In this document: positions 1 through 11,619 of the stretch, one piece after another | Layout: every line of letters starts with the position of its first letter | How positions within the stretch are numbered: position 1 is the first letter of the stretch | Assembly (NCBI GenBank): GCA_963920525.1 | Contig: OY986438.1 | Coordinates: 188,495,888-188,559,887 of the forward strand | Length of the DNA: 64,000 nucleotides | Source: Dichetophora obliterata | Taxonomy: Eukaryota > Arthropoda > Insecta > Diptera > Sciomyzidae | Reading direction: 5' to 3' | The notes under the pieces: model-generated | What the model was told of the DNA's origin: nothing | Databases searched by the model: none | What the model saw: only the letters and a program-made list of their open reading frames with translations | Made by a program: the position numbers and the translations under genes

Positions 1-2471
1 TTTTAACATATCAATATGATTGCTCCATGACAGGCTGCTGCAGAATTGCATTCCCAAGTATTTGACCGTATCTGTTTCCTTTATTTCATTTCCTTCTACA
101 AAAACACTTAATACCTCACTTGATCTTCGTGGTTGGAATCTGATAAAATTAGTTTTTTTCGTATTTAAAACTAATTTATTTAATCTAGCAAATTCCGAAA
201 TCAAAACTGCATCATATTCAATTTGTGTTTTAAGAACCGCCGAGTGTTTATAAGGGTAAAACAAACAAATATCATCTGCAAACATAAATAGTTTCCCTTT
301 CAGATTTAAGTTCTTAATGTCATCAATATAGATTTTGAAGAACAGTGGCCCAAGTACACTACCCTGAGGAACCCCACAATTTATAGAAACAAGATTACTT
401 TTGGAGCTACCAATTTGAACATATTGTTTCCTATTTGAGAGAAAACTCCTAAAGATTTCTAATTCATTGTTTCTGACTCCAAGTAAGAACAGTTTTTGCA
501 ATAAAATTTGGTGATCAACTAAGTCAAATGCTTTGCTGAAATCGTAAAACATCCCAGCTACTCCACAATGTCCCTTGTCTAAACCATCACATATAAAGTT
601 TATTACATTTACTGTAGCTTCTTCCGTACCAGAGCCTTTTCTAAACCCAAACTGATGAGAGCAGATAGCATTTTCGGCATCTAAATATCTAACAAATTGC
701 TCGCAAATCAACTTTTCAAGAATTTTGTCTATTAAGGACAAAAGGGCAACAGGTCTAAAATTATTGATGCTATAGGCTCTACTTACTTTTGGAATGGGAA
801 TAATTTTGTGCACTTTTAAAACTTCAGGATCCTTTGAGAAATCTATCATATTGTTAAAAATATTTGTTAAGTATGGTGAAATTATTTCTTTGCACTCATA
901 TATCATCCTAGGTGTAATATTATCAAAACCCGCACTTTTTCTAATATCAAGTTGTGATAATACTACATCTATATCAGAGACATGTAATTTTTGCAAAACA
1001 AAAAATTTCGTGAGCGTGATAACGTTCCCTAACAGGTTATATTGTCATCATCTCCTTGCATTACATTACTTCGTGGTTGAACAACAGATTCCAAAAAATA
1101 TCTATTAAAGACCATAGCTTTTTCCTGATCACTATTTATTGATTTCCCCGCATCACATATTACCTGCAAAGGTGATTTTTTTTTCCTACCAAGCATGTCA
1201 TTAATGAAACTCCAGGTCCTTTTCGGATATGTATTCAAAGCTTTTAATTTTGTAGCATAAAAGTTATTCATAGCATTCCTCATTGCAAATTTAATCACAC
1301 TACTTATTCCTTTTAAACTTTCAATATTGCATTTATCCATTGGGTTTTTCCTTTTACGTTTTAAAAGTTTCGATTTAAACTTAAGAAGTGCTTGCAAGTT
1401 TTCATTTACCCAAGGTGTCATTTCAAATCTTAATAATTTTTTCTTACTAGACTTAATTGTGCTGTTATCCAATGCATTCGTTATGCTTTTGATCACTTCA
1501 GTGGCTAACAAAGACGGATCAGAAGAAACACAACTGCAAATACATTCTTCAAGTTTCCTCCTTAAATGGTTATAGTTAATTTGAAGAAAAGTGTCCTCTA
1601 CATATTCGTTTTTTCTATGCTCATATTTGAACTTACAACAAAGAAGATTGTGATCAGATAATGAACATTCAATAGAATCTTCTGAAACAAGGTCAGGAAA
1701 ATTGCTAAAAATACTGTCAATTGACGCTTTACTTTCTGGTCGTGTTACTAATAAATGACAGTTTGATAAATTATATGTTTTAAATAAATTAACCAGATTT
1801 TCTGAGGAAGAACTTATCTTAGCAATGTCGATATGGGAATCACCCAGATAAATACAGGGATTTCTCGTGGTCGTAGCAAGCCTATTTTCTAAAATACTTA
1901 AAAAATCTACAACTGTACACTTCTGTGATCTATATACTGAATTAATAAGCAAATGCTTCCCGCCAATTTTAATATCGTGTATAGTAAATGAAATCAAGTT
2001 AACAAAGTTTTCATTAAAATTTTCATTAACCGTGAACTGAAGCTTTTTACTTATATAAACTGAAGTTCCTCCATAACTATTTTCTCTACAACAATGAATG
2101 CTATTAAAACCAGGGATATTATAAATAGCAGAGTTTTCACTAGAAAACCAAGTTTCTTGAACAGCTATTACATCAGGTAGTACAGGAAGTTCACTAAGAA
2201 AAGCTCTAAACTTATTAAATTTAGATATTGAAGAAACGCTTCTTATGTTGACACTAACAATATTCACAAAACTATATGATATGCTTTTTAAATATTTTTC
2301 ATAACATTTTAACTTTTTAAAGTATTGGTTATTATTCATATTATTTAAGTTGGCAAAAAATATAACAATAAACAGAACAAAAGAAAACTTTGAATAAAAA
2401 TAAAAAAATAATATAGTGGCAGCACTGTTATTATCATTCCCCATCATCATCTTCGTCTTCTTCGTTTCCAT
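1..2471 (-). pseudogene. LINE ORF2: endonuclease + reverse transcriptase, one frameshift
   Basis: The first 480 codons (2471 to 1029) hold the endonuclease, with VQETWF, YLGDSHID and LSDHNLL as catalytic-region landmarks (the second normally reads GDFN), and the basic linker. The frame closes with TAG at 1029. In the -1 frame the protein resumes at once with LHVSDIDVVLSQLDI and runs open to base 1 through the RT fingers, FRKGSGTEEA, DFSKAFD, GVPQG and FADD. A single frameshift near 1030-1045 therefore explains the break. The otherwise open frame over 2.4 kb suggests a fairly young copy. Confidence 0.85.
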
Positions 2472-2767
2472 CTATGTAAATCCAAGGCAGCAGACGCAGA
2501 GAGTGAAGTTCTTAAACGACCCGTTGATGTGCCAGCAGAGTTAAGCAACAATTTAGCAACATCGCTTAATTGTTTAATTATTATTGGAGAAGATTTCTCA
2601 CTTTTTCTCACCACAACTTTATTACCTCTTACAAAAACAAATGTATAGCCCACTGCTTTCAAAGCTTTTGCATGGTTGAATAAATGCATGGTTTCTTTGC
2701 TTAAGTAATCATTTATGTATACCTTCTTCATATCTTCCACTCTCTTTAGATTTGCTTTAACTGTCAT
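2447..2767 (-). pseudogene. LINE ORF1, C-terminal part
   Basis: A 106-codon frame whose centre reads YINDYLSKETMHLFNHAKAL followed by a VFVRGNKVVVRKSE strand. Insect LINE ORF1 proteins that end in a baculovirus FP-like nucleic-acid-binding fold show the same pattern (from memory). The usual N-terminal zinc finger and coiled coil are missing, so the copy is truncated here. It overlaps the start of ORF2 by about 25 bases. The basic last residues (WKRRRRR) come from a CTTC-rich stretch and may be read-through rather than native protein. Confidence 0.65.
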
Positions 2768-2779
2768 AAGTTTAATTTT

Positions 2780-4610
2780 ACTTTCCTATTCACTTTATTA
2801 TCTTCAAAATGAAATGATAAAGTTGTTTCTAGCTTAAACAGAACCAAAGTTATGAATTTTTGAATATTAGTCTCCAAGGCAAAAATCACGAAAATCTCAA
2901 ACTCTTAACGCCCTCTATTTAAAAAAAAAAAATCCTCGAACACGTGTCTCTTTTTTTTTGATATAGAACCCTTAAAAAAATTTCATGCAAATTAAAAATA
3001 TGGCTGTCAAAATGGAGTTCGGTTTGTAAAAGAATGACCCATATATATGTTACTGTAAATGTTGTTCTGTATCATTTCAAATTGAAATAAATTTTCTGCC
3101 CAGAACCAATTTTACAGTTATAATTTTTTGTAAACTACCCTTATATCGATCAAAGTCGAAAAAACTTTTTACGATGAAACAAAATATGGAAAAACTCAAA
3201 AATATTGCTTTTTTCGTATAAAGATTAGTTCAATGTAAAAGTAAAACTCTTGAGAGTGTTTAAAACGTTATTTCCGAATAGGAAAATAAAATAAAGGGTC
3301 GTACATATTAAAAAAATACAGCAATTTAAAAAGAAATCAAAAAATATATAATGGAAACGTCAATGTGATACGTGAACGCTCCCAAGATCCATTGAGCAAT
3401 GAAGGCGTAATTTCTTATTTATAAAAAAATCTAATAACTCAGTCAATTTTCATCCGATTTTCTTCAATAAACATTACTTTTATTCTTAATAAAGCAATTT
3501 TTTCAGAAAATTATTAAGTGTGTAGTAGCTTTTAACAATATTTTGGCAGTAAATGATCCGTAAAGTTGAAAAACTGTAAAAAGGTCAAAATTTTAGGTGT
3601 GGCCACTTATAACTCGAAATGCTCTAAAGATATGTAAATATTTGGAAAACTTAATTTTTTGTTTTTTCAAAACCACTTTCTAATCAAAAATCAGTTAAAA
3701 CATTGCTGAGTTAATAATTGTTTAGTAAAAAAAAAAACAAAAAATCCTAAACAAGACCATTTCTAGTACGCACCAACTTGTGTTGCCACCTTAATATAAA
3801 ATATTTTGAAAAAAAAATCAAAATAGAAAAAGAAAATATAAACATTGATTTTTTCGTTTAGCATGAAAATGTGTTTATAGAAGAAATGCGGTCTGTGGCA
3901 GGACAAAGTCTGCCCGGAAATACTGGTATTTTATAAATATCGACCCCTTTGCGCGAAATTATTGTATGTGCCATTTTTTCGAAACTGACTTTTTGATGCA
4001 AATTTGTTCTACACTCCCAAACAGAGTTGCATCGGCAGAAAATAAAAAAGTACTCTCAAAATAATAAAATATATATGAATAATATAAAAAGGTCGAAACA
4101 GACAATGAAAATGTGGGGATTTTCTAAACAAAGATACCAGTTTGACAAGCAAAAAAAAAAAAAAGATCGCTATAAAATATATAAAATATTCTTGTGTAGT
4201 ACGACAAAATATCCTTTTTGTAATTCCCTATTCTTCCTTCCTATAAAACATTCATCCTCACTTAACGTAGAACAGAACATACCTATAAAAAATTCATATC
4301 AATATCAAATGTTTTATCGTGATTTTATTCCATCTGTTAAGCTTTGCTATTAGTTTCGCTAGCTTTTTAAACTTTTTATGTAAAGTTTTTTATTTGTGCT
4401 TTATAAAATCTCTTAAATGTGTTAAAGAAATAATTTGTTATTCTTTCATGCCCTGACGAAGGCCCACAAAGTGAGCCAAATATTTAAAAATAGGATAATA
4501 AAAAAGCAAAAAGTTAATAAAAAAACAGTTCATATTTTTATACGACCACAGCCCAATTTATAATAGCAACAAACGACAGAAGGCCGAAACAACAACAACA
4601 TTTTTCATTG
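2780..4610. other. Non-coding AT-rich stretch, no gene seen
   Basis: No convincing reading frame. Phrases such as ACTCAGTCAATTTTCATCC (about 3440) look like old repeat DNA. The segment 3938-3977 (ATCGACCCCTTTGCGC and on to TGTGCCA) recurs in inverted orientation near 7985-8015, so at least part is a dispersed repeat. The small frame at 4027-4353 is low-complexity Lys/Asn-rich and not credible as a gene. Confidence 0.6.
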
Positions 4611-4615
4611 TTAAA

Positions 4616-5139
4616 AGTGCTTCTACACTATATGTTTCATACATATGACACGTCAATAATTAGAAATAGTTTTTAGCTACAGATAGTGTGGAACATATGA
4701 AAATGTCGTTTTGAAATGTCGTTTGTATTTGCGTCTGTAAATTTTTGAATTAGAACAGTCTCTAATTTCGTATGTTTTTCCATCTGTGCAAAATGTCAGT
4801 TTGATAAATTTTTTATGTGAAAATAGAAGAAAAGGCAAATTTAAAGATATTTATTCAATAAATTGATTTTTAATTAAATTCATTAATTATTATAAATTTT
4901 TCATTAAATTGATTTTTAATGAATTTATTCTTAGTTTGAATGGCCAAAGGTGGACACTTAAGAGCTTTACGGTTTACAAAAATTTCAAAAGCTGTTTTTT
5001 ATTTTCAAATGACGTGTCAGATAGTGTGGAGACAAAAGTAAAAACTGAATGACAAAAACTAAATTTTGACACACAGATGAAATTCGTATGTAATTTTTTT
5101 GACATGTCATCTGTATGAAACATATAGTCTGGGGGCACC
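4616..5139. mobile_element. 524-bp MITE with ~44-bp inverted ends and TTAAA flanks
   Basis: The left end AGTGCTTCTACACTATATG and the reverse complement of the right end GGTGCCCCCAGACTATATG continue together through TTTCATACA, ATGACA and GTCAA. Both sides are flanked by TTAAA (4611-4615 and 5140-5144), which fits a target duplication. No transposase is inside; the ORFs at 4974-5218 are end sequence. A TTAA core is the piggyBac target, but the ends do not show a known piggyBac signature, so the superfamily is open. Confidence 0.75.
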
Positions 5140-5144
5140 TTAAA

Positions 5145-6060
5145 TAGATACATATATATAAACAATTAATTCTGTCACTCCATGTCCCATTATAACAAAA
5201 AATAATTGAATTTTTCATTTATCAATATGTTCACATCACAAATTTTTATAAATAGATTTATGGTTTTCTTGCCATTTAGCTGAGAATTAAAAAAATTATT
5301 TCAAACTACGCTCCGTTTTAGTTTGGTATAACAATTAGATCTGAATCCAATTACAAAAGCAAGTGTTTAAAAAGGCGTTAGAAACGCATCGATAACATTT
5401 TTAAAATTCTTTTAGCTGTCAATCTTTTATTTTGTTTTCTTTAGTTTGTTTTTATCTGAATCAAGTCTATTTCTAAATGCCAACCATTTGCAATTTCAAA
5501 TGCCTATTAATGCATAATATTAATTTCAGAACAGATTTGATAAGAAAAAAGGCAGAATTTCAAATACATTATAAATTTCAACAACAATACGCTTAGAAAA
5601 ATTTTATACTGTGGTATACTTTACACCACAGAAGCAAAAAGCAACACATTATTTCAACTCAAACCCAATGAGATAGCATCCCTTTTTATTTCGCCCTAGT
5701 TGATTAAGAACATTAACATAATGACATGGCAACATGGTTTTTTCATATATCTACCACTCTTGGCAGCTTAGTTTAGGAACAGTTAACTTTAAAAATGATC
5801 TTCATCTTCTAATAATTAATTTATTTTCACGCTATACCTGCTGTCCATTCGAAATTTTTTAGTTTACTGAGGTTCAACAACAAATGGAATCGTTTAGACG
5901 CAAAGCTTAATTTTTAGTTATTCGGTCGTACACCCAGGCTTGGCAACATGTAGTATCGTCTGAGCCCACCTTATAAAGTGTTTTCAGCCCTGCTGCTGTC
6001 CAAAACAAAGTTAACTGATTTCAGCTGTAAAAGGATACAAAACATATCTTTTGCAAAAAT
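5145..6060. other. Unassigned non-coding DNA
   Basis: AT-rich sequence with no reading frame, inverted repeat or tandem array that I can support. Confidence 0.5.
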
Positions 6061-6062
6061 GA

Positions 6063-6398
6063 ATGATATTTGGAAGTGATTTATCTAAAGTGTTTACAAG
6101 AATAGCACAATTAGATTATTTCCAACAAATTTCTCAGGTGCTAGGATGGACAAACGATACATCTTGCACAAAAGCAAATCGGAAGATACAAGTTCAGTTT
6201 GGTTTTTTTTTCTTACCAGAAATAAAAACTGAAACAGCGAAATGCAACCAATGCCAAGCTATACTAAAAACAAAGGAAGGATCAACAAAAGCTCTTGTTT
6301 TTGTCGAATTATTTGTAAACAAACTGAAAAATAAAGCTAGGCAAATTGTTATGAATACCAACATAAAGCAAAAGTACCGACGTACTAGTACCCTCTGA
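6063..6398 (+). pseudogene. BED zinc-finger fragment, probably from a hAT transposase
   Basis: A 111-codon frame. Residues from about 57 read ETAKCNQCQAILKTKEGST, which matches the CxxC half and following loop of BED fingers found at the N-terminus of hAT transposases and their domesticated relatives. The His pair that should follow is not visible, so the frame is probably broken just after it (near 6290). Nothing downstream resembles the catalytic region. The next 300 bases are a GTAC-dense non-coding stretch. Confidence 0.55.
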
Positions 6399-6779
6399 TT
6401 TATATGAAACTTTCATACAAGCTTGTAGGTACGAGTACCATTGGTACCTTGGTACCATTCGCACCACAGATGTGATTCGCACTTTTGTTTGTTTGCACTT
6501 CATACGTAAACAAACAACCAAATGCTAGAAGTGCTGCCAAATCGCTATATTGCGAACCAAAAAAAAAACGAGTGTGGCCACACCAAAGAAAAACATACAG
6601 AAAAGCGATGATAATAAAAGTGTACTAGTACGGAAAATGTGGTACCTCGTACGTGAAGAATAAAAACGTGTCCAAAATGGTACTAAAGTACGTACTTGTG
6701 CAACCTTGCTCCCAAACGCATCACCTGGTAAAATATTGTAGCTGAAGTCTTTATAGTAAATTAGTCAATTATCTAAGTG

Positions 6780-7910
6780 CATGCACAATAAGCCGGATCG
6801 AAATTTAGATTTCGCCGGACACCGACTCAAAATAAAGAGGGGTCTTAAAAACTATTTCGGTATAATTTTTTTTTGATCGGAAAAATCCCCATGGAGCAGT
6901 TTTGGTTTTCCTGAACCCTTTTTTTGGCCAAAAAATTATGATTTTTGCATGTAACTTTTTTTTCTTCAGAATGCATACCCAAGATAGGAAAAATAATAAA
7001 GATTATGATCGTACTCAAATTTTGGCTAAAAATTTCAAACATTTTTTTCTTTACAAACTCTTTTGAGATCACAAAAAATCGATATTTCGTTACTTTCGGA
7101 AGGAAGGAATTATAACACCTATAAAATATGAAGTTTTCATGGTATTTACATAAATTTAAGCTTATTGAAAAGGTATTGAGCTCTTCTTCTTATTGATATA
7201 TCTTTTAGTGTGGTTTAACCAGCACTGAGTGCCTCAAATATATAAAACATGAAAAATCAATATTCAAAGGGCTTTTTTCGGTTTTATTATTATTTAATTG
7301 CCACAATTACTGTTCGACTTTGACAAGTCTTGGTATACATGAGGATGAGTCAAGCGTTTTTCAGTAAAGTGTCCACCAGAGGGTGGAAATTCAGGATTTA
7401 CGAAAACTCTTGTTCAAAGGCATGATGAAAAACACACACAATGTTGCTTCCAAAATAGCATCGAAAATTTTTTTAAAAACCACACTATGCTATATATCAA
7501 AGAAAAGAAGAGCTCAATACCATTAAAATAGGCATAAAAATCATGTGAATACCATGAAAAATTAATATTTTATAGGCGTTTTAAAAAAAAATTTTTTCCG
7601 AAAATGATGAAATATCGACAAAAGAGTATGTAACGAAAAAAAATTTAAAAATGTTTTTTATCCAAAATTAGTTTACAATCAAAATTTTGCTTATTTTTAT
7701 TATTTTGCTTTTTTCGGGTATGCAAAAACTTAATTTTTCAGATAAAAAAGGGGTTTAGGAGAACCAAAAACGCTCCATGGAGTTTTCTCCGATCCAAAAA
7801 AAAAAAAAAAAATTATGCCGAAATAGTTTTTTAGAGTTTCTCTAACTTTTGAGTCGGCTTCCGGCTGACTTTTTTTTTTCTTCTTACAAATCGATCCGTC
7901 TTAATGTACA
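6780..7910. mobile_element. Foldback element, ~440-bp imperfect inverted arms
   Basis: The arm 6780-7225 is matched in reverse complement by 7470-7910, with a central loop of about 245 bp. Shared landmarks in order are CAATAAGCCGGATCGA, CCGACTCAAAA, AACTATTTCGG, a poly-T run, GATCGGA, CCATGGAGC, TTTTGCAT and GAGCTCTT. Arms are diverged by point changes and short indels, so this is an old copy. There is no protein. A target duplication is not obvious. Confidence 0.75.
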
Positions 7911-8129
7911 ATTTGGTTTAAATATTGCAAGCTAAGGCACAGAAAAGAAAAAAAAATCGGTCCTGTAAAATTTGTTTTTTGGCACATGCGATAAATTTGC
8001 GCAAAGGGGTCGATTTGTTTTCCCTTCTGTTGGGAGTTCCCTCAACGCTGTATTTTAATTTTTTTTAAAGACTGAACCCTATAACTTGCCTTATTTTGAG
8101 ACAATAATTTTTTTGTAGATTTTTTTTTT

Positions 8130-8432
8130 TTAAAAGATCGAAGAACGAAGGCATAGGCCTTATACAAAAAGGTTTGGTCTTTGACCTGAAAGAAAAGGGA
8201 TAGTGTGATGCCTTAACTTCTTCAAGCATTTCCAGCCCTTAGTTATTCCTGTCCTTTAATTCCACATTTTCCACGATTAAGTTGTGGATTTTAAGTTTCC
8301 ATAATTCTTAAATGTCAGAAAGAACAAAGAAAGTGAGAAGAACCATGCCCGAACAGGACCAGGATTCGAACCAGGACCCCTTTGGGTTAATAGTCTAGCA
8401 CGCTCTCCAATAGACTACAAAATCTGGTATTG
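8130..8432 (-). repeat. tRNA-derived SINE, copy 1
   Basis: Read on the minus strand it starts with a tRNA-like head (TAGTCTATTGGAGAGCGTGC, then B box GGTTCGAATCC at 8362-8372), followed by a body containing TTCTTTCTGACATTTAAGAA, TCCACAACTTAA and GGTCAAAGACC, and ends at an A-rich tail near 8130. The internal Pol III boxes are spaced as in a tRNA. A second copy at 16310-16680 shares head, body and tail. This copy lacks about 75 bp of body that the other has. Confidence 0.8.
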
Positions 8433-8499
8433 ATTCGGAACATGAATTATAGTTAGTTTTAGGGTGAATAGATAGATGGAGTAGAGTCGGTCATCACAT

Positions 8500-11116
8500 T
8501 TCATCAATTTTTATTTTTTTTATAAAATTAAAAGCTAACATCAGTACACTTAGAACTATGTTCTTTTATAGTACAAAAATCATTTAGTTTAGTTAAATAA
8601 GAATTTAATTAGATTAAATTAGATTAAATTAACATTATAACAACCGGACTTAAGATTTAATTACAGACATTTAACAATCATATATTATAATAAAAAAAGA
8701 GTAAATATATTAATAAAGAGGAAAATAAAGGAGAAAAAAAAGAGAAAAGAAATAAAAATAACCTTTGAAATAGTTTAAGCAAATTGCAGATACTATGGAG
8801 TAGAGAAGAAAGTTAAGATAGATTGCCTTAAAGTACCTCTCCTAGTTATTTCTCTTAACCATCTAGGTAGTGCATTCCAGAGTCTAATGGCGTTAATGAA
8901 AAACAAGTGAGAGGTGTTTAAAGAGTTATGCCTGGGTATAATAAGAATATGACTTCTTCTTGACATACAAAACCGTATTTTTTCATAAAGGTAACGAGGC
9001 GATTTTTCATGAATAGTTTCTTGCTTTGATGTATGATGTTATGTCGCAACCAAGTATTGAATTTCTAAAGCTTGATAGGTGTTCATATCTTCGTAAGCCA
9101 TAAACATAACGTGTGGCATAATTAAAAGCTATTTGCAATTTTAATTGGGAAGATGAATTGAGCTTACTGTACACTGTTTAAGAGTATGTTATCAATGGTA
9201 AAATTAATTGTATCACCAACTTACATTTTATATTTACAGGAGTTACGCTAGCAGACATTCTCAAATTACGTAGGACATAATAAACTTTTTTCACTACATT
9301 GTTAACACGATCAACACAGGACAAAGAAGAATTTATATAAAAACCAAGATTTACAATTTTTGACACAACAGCTAACTTATTTATTCCAATAAACAAATCA
9401 GGGATATCATTTATACAAATTTTGTGCTTACAAATAGGCAGGACATATGACTTTGATGTATTTAATTGCAGACCATTGTTACTGGCCCACTCATTGATGC
9501 TGTTGAGATCTTCATTCGTTCGTCAATCAGAGTTCGTCAAGATACCCTGTTCGTCGTGAAAGATACAGCTGAACATCATCAGCATATGCATGAATAGATG
9601 CATGTTTGCAAACATTAAAAATATCATTTATAAATATTGAAAACAACAGAGGACCAAGTATGGAGCCTTGTGGAACACCATTTAATACTAACTTGTACTG
9701 AGAGGACAATTGACCAACTTTAACTTTTTGAGACCTATTACATAAATAACTGGAAATTAGATTGACAGCACTATTACAGAAACCAAATAACGTCTTAAGC
9801 TTATGACACAAATACTGATGACTGACACTATCAAAAGCTTTAGAGAAGTCGTGCAGACAGAGTATAGTCATAGAACCCGCATCGTATTCAGGTCTTATAT
9901 CGTCAATAACTTTAACAACAGCTGAGGAGCAACTATGTCCAGCTCGAAAACCAGATTGAAAGGGGGGTAACAGGTTTCTGCCGAGTATAAAATTATTGAT
10001 TTGCTGAGCCATGAGTTTCTCACAAACTTTTGAAAGAGGCGGTAAAATACTTATAGGCCTGAAATCGCGGGGACCAGGTGGGTTTTGCTTTTTTGCTATC
10101 GGTAATGCAGTGGCCACTTTCCACATGTCCGGAAATGATGAGGTCGTGAAACAAAAATTGATGATATGTGTTAGGGGGCTGATAATGTGGGGCAAAATGA
10201 TTTTCATAAACTTTATGGGAATGCCATCTTCACCTATTGCGTTTGACTTAATCTGCATAACACATTTACCAACATCAAGCTCATTTACTGGAGCAAATTC
10301 AAAAGACTTAAGCATAGAGAGACCAGTAGGAATATTATAATTAGGAGTAGAAACAGAATCTACAAAAAAGTTATTTATAATTTCTGGATTAATATTGCAG
10401 TCAGTGTTGTTTTTATTGCAGACCCCACGTTTTCTTATATTGCTCCAAAGCGTTTTGGTTGGAAGGGAGGGTTGAAGCTTAGCCGCAAAATAGCGTGACT
10501 TAGCCTGTCTTATTAGTGAAACAGATTCATTCCTCGACAGTCTATATGTTTGCCAGTTTAGTTCGGTTGGGTTTCTCTTCCATATCGATCGAAATTTGTT
10601 TCTTCTTTTAATAGAATTTAAGACATTGACAGAAAACCAAGGGCAAGCTGAATTCCTAATACAAATTGTGCGTTCAGGGACATGTTTCTCAAATAAATAT
10701 TTTATGGGTTCAACAAGGGAACTAAGTTTGTCGTTAATGTTATGGTGAAGCCAGCAATCATTGAAGGGGGTCAATGATATATCACGAAACAGAGACTGAT
10801 AACTGATGTGTTTAAAATCCCTGTATGTAAAGTTATTACGAGAAAAATTAATATTTAACGAACAAAAAATTTAATCATGGTCAGAGAAGAAATATAACTG
10901 ATCAAATAGTGAAACAGCTGAAAAATCTGATACTATAAAAAAATCAAGAAGACTTGGATTTGTGTTGTTAGAAAACCTTGTGGGTAAGTCTTCATTTACA
11001 ACTGACAACCCTAAAGAAGTAATATTTTCATATAAAGTTTGTTTTACTGAGTCACTTGAAAGGATATTCACATTAAAGTCACCACACAATAACAGCAAGT
11101 CATAATCAACAATAAA
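8500..11116 (-). mobile_element. Second non-LTR retrotransposon, 5'-truncated inside the endonuclease
   Basis: A minus-strand LINE that starts abruptly in the endonuclease at about 11116 and ends past the ORF2 stop at 8793-8795 in an A/T-rich 3' region with short repeats of AATTAGATTA near 8600-8640. It abuts a mariner fragment at the 5' side and SINE copy 1 at the 3' side. Its RT is distinct from the LINE at 1-2770 and from that at 20.9-23.3 kb. Confidence 0.85.
8793..11116 (-). pseudogene. LINE ORF2 remnant: endonuclease end, RT, C-terminal domain
   Basis: The reading begins with DYDLLLLCGDFNVN and closes the endonuclease with FFSDHD. An in-frame TAA at 10871-10873 follows, then the same frame continues (SLNINFSRNNFTYRDF) into the 415-codon RT block (9527-10774) with DFRPISILPPLSKVCEK, FRAGHS, DFSKAFD, GVPQGSILGPLLF and YADDVQL. 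A frameshift near 9510-9530 leads to 9178-9396 (NLGFYINSSLSCVDRVNNV), and the C-terminal piece (AFNYATRYVYGLRRYEHL to LRQSILTFF) runs to 8793. So one nonsense codon and at least two frame breaks have killed it. Confidence 0.85.
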
Positions 11117-11593
11117 CATCGTCACAAAACATCGAAAAAAGTTAGCTCGATTACGCTGAAAGAACTCCAAACCGGCCCTTGAATCTTCAAAGCGCTGCTG
11201 TTTTTGTCAGCAAACGCGGCACACAGAGTGTCGATAGCTTTTTCATCTCCAAAGGATCGTGTATCCCGCCCGTGGTTTTTTTTTGAGATGCAGCGGCTTC
11301 AGCTAACTGGCGTAACTTCACTTTGCGATCATTTAAAACGATTCGATAATATTCCTTTACGATTTTCGCATTCATAGCCTCTTTTGGCCTTCCAGAGCGA
11401 AGTGAGTCTTCAATGCTTGTACGACCCATTTTAAATTCTGTTGTTCGCGAAGGAGCTGATGTGGGATAGCATTTCTGCAACCATTGCAATGTTTGATTAA
11501 GATGCGATACTCTAGTTTTTCTATTAGTTTTACGAAGGCGAGAGTACCGTCACTTAAATGACTGTAGCTTGTAAAAACTACACAAAGTGTCAT
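11117..11593 (-). pseudogene. mariner transposase, N-terminal half
   Basis: Two overlapping frames give LEYRILIKHC, then KCYPTSAPSRTTEFKMGRTS, GRPKEA, IVLNDRKVKLRQLAEAA, LEMKKLSTL and finally LEFFQRNRANFFRCFVTM. These are the helix-turn-helix and linker landmarks of mariner (Tc1/mariner superfamily) transposases up to the residue before the first catalytic Asp block (normally FVTMDETW). The coding is broken by at least two frameshifts (near 11400 and 11190). The catalytic half is absent; at 11116 the sequence switches directly to LINE endonuclease in the same frame. Confidence 0.85.
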
Positions 11594-11619
11594 AGAACTT
11601 CATACATAAACTAGTGGCA

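Larger units (their letters stand above)
1..2770 (-). mobile_element. CR1-like non-LTR retrotransposon, 5'-truncated, continues past left edge
   Basis: A LINE lies on the minus strand with its 5' end near 2770 and its 3' end beyond the window. It carries the tail of an ORF1 (2447-2767), then an ORF2 with an apurinic-type endonuclease (about 1700-2250), a linker and a reverse transcriptase (1-1045). RT signatures are GVPQGSVLGPLFF near 335-375 and FADD near 271-283. It copies itself by target-primed reverse transcription. No poly-A or 3' tail is in view. The endonuclease start NIVSVNIRS and the RT core look CR1/Jockey-group; I cannot fix the clade by eye. Confidence 0.9.
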
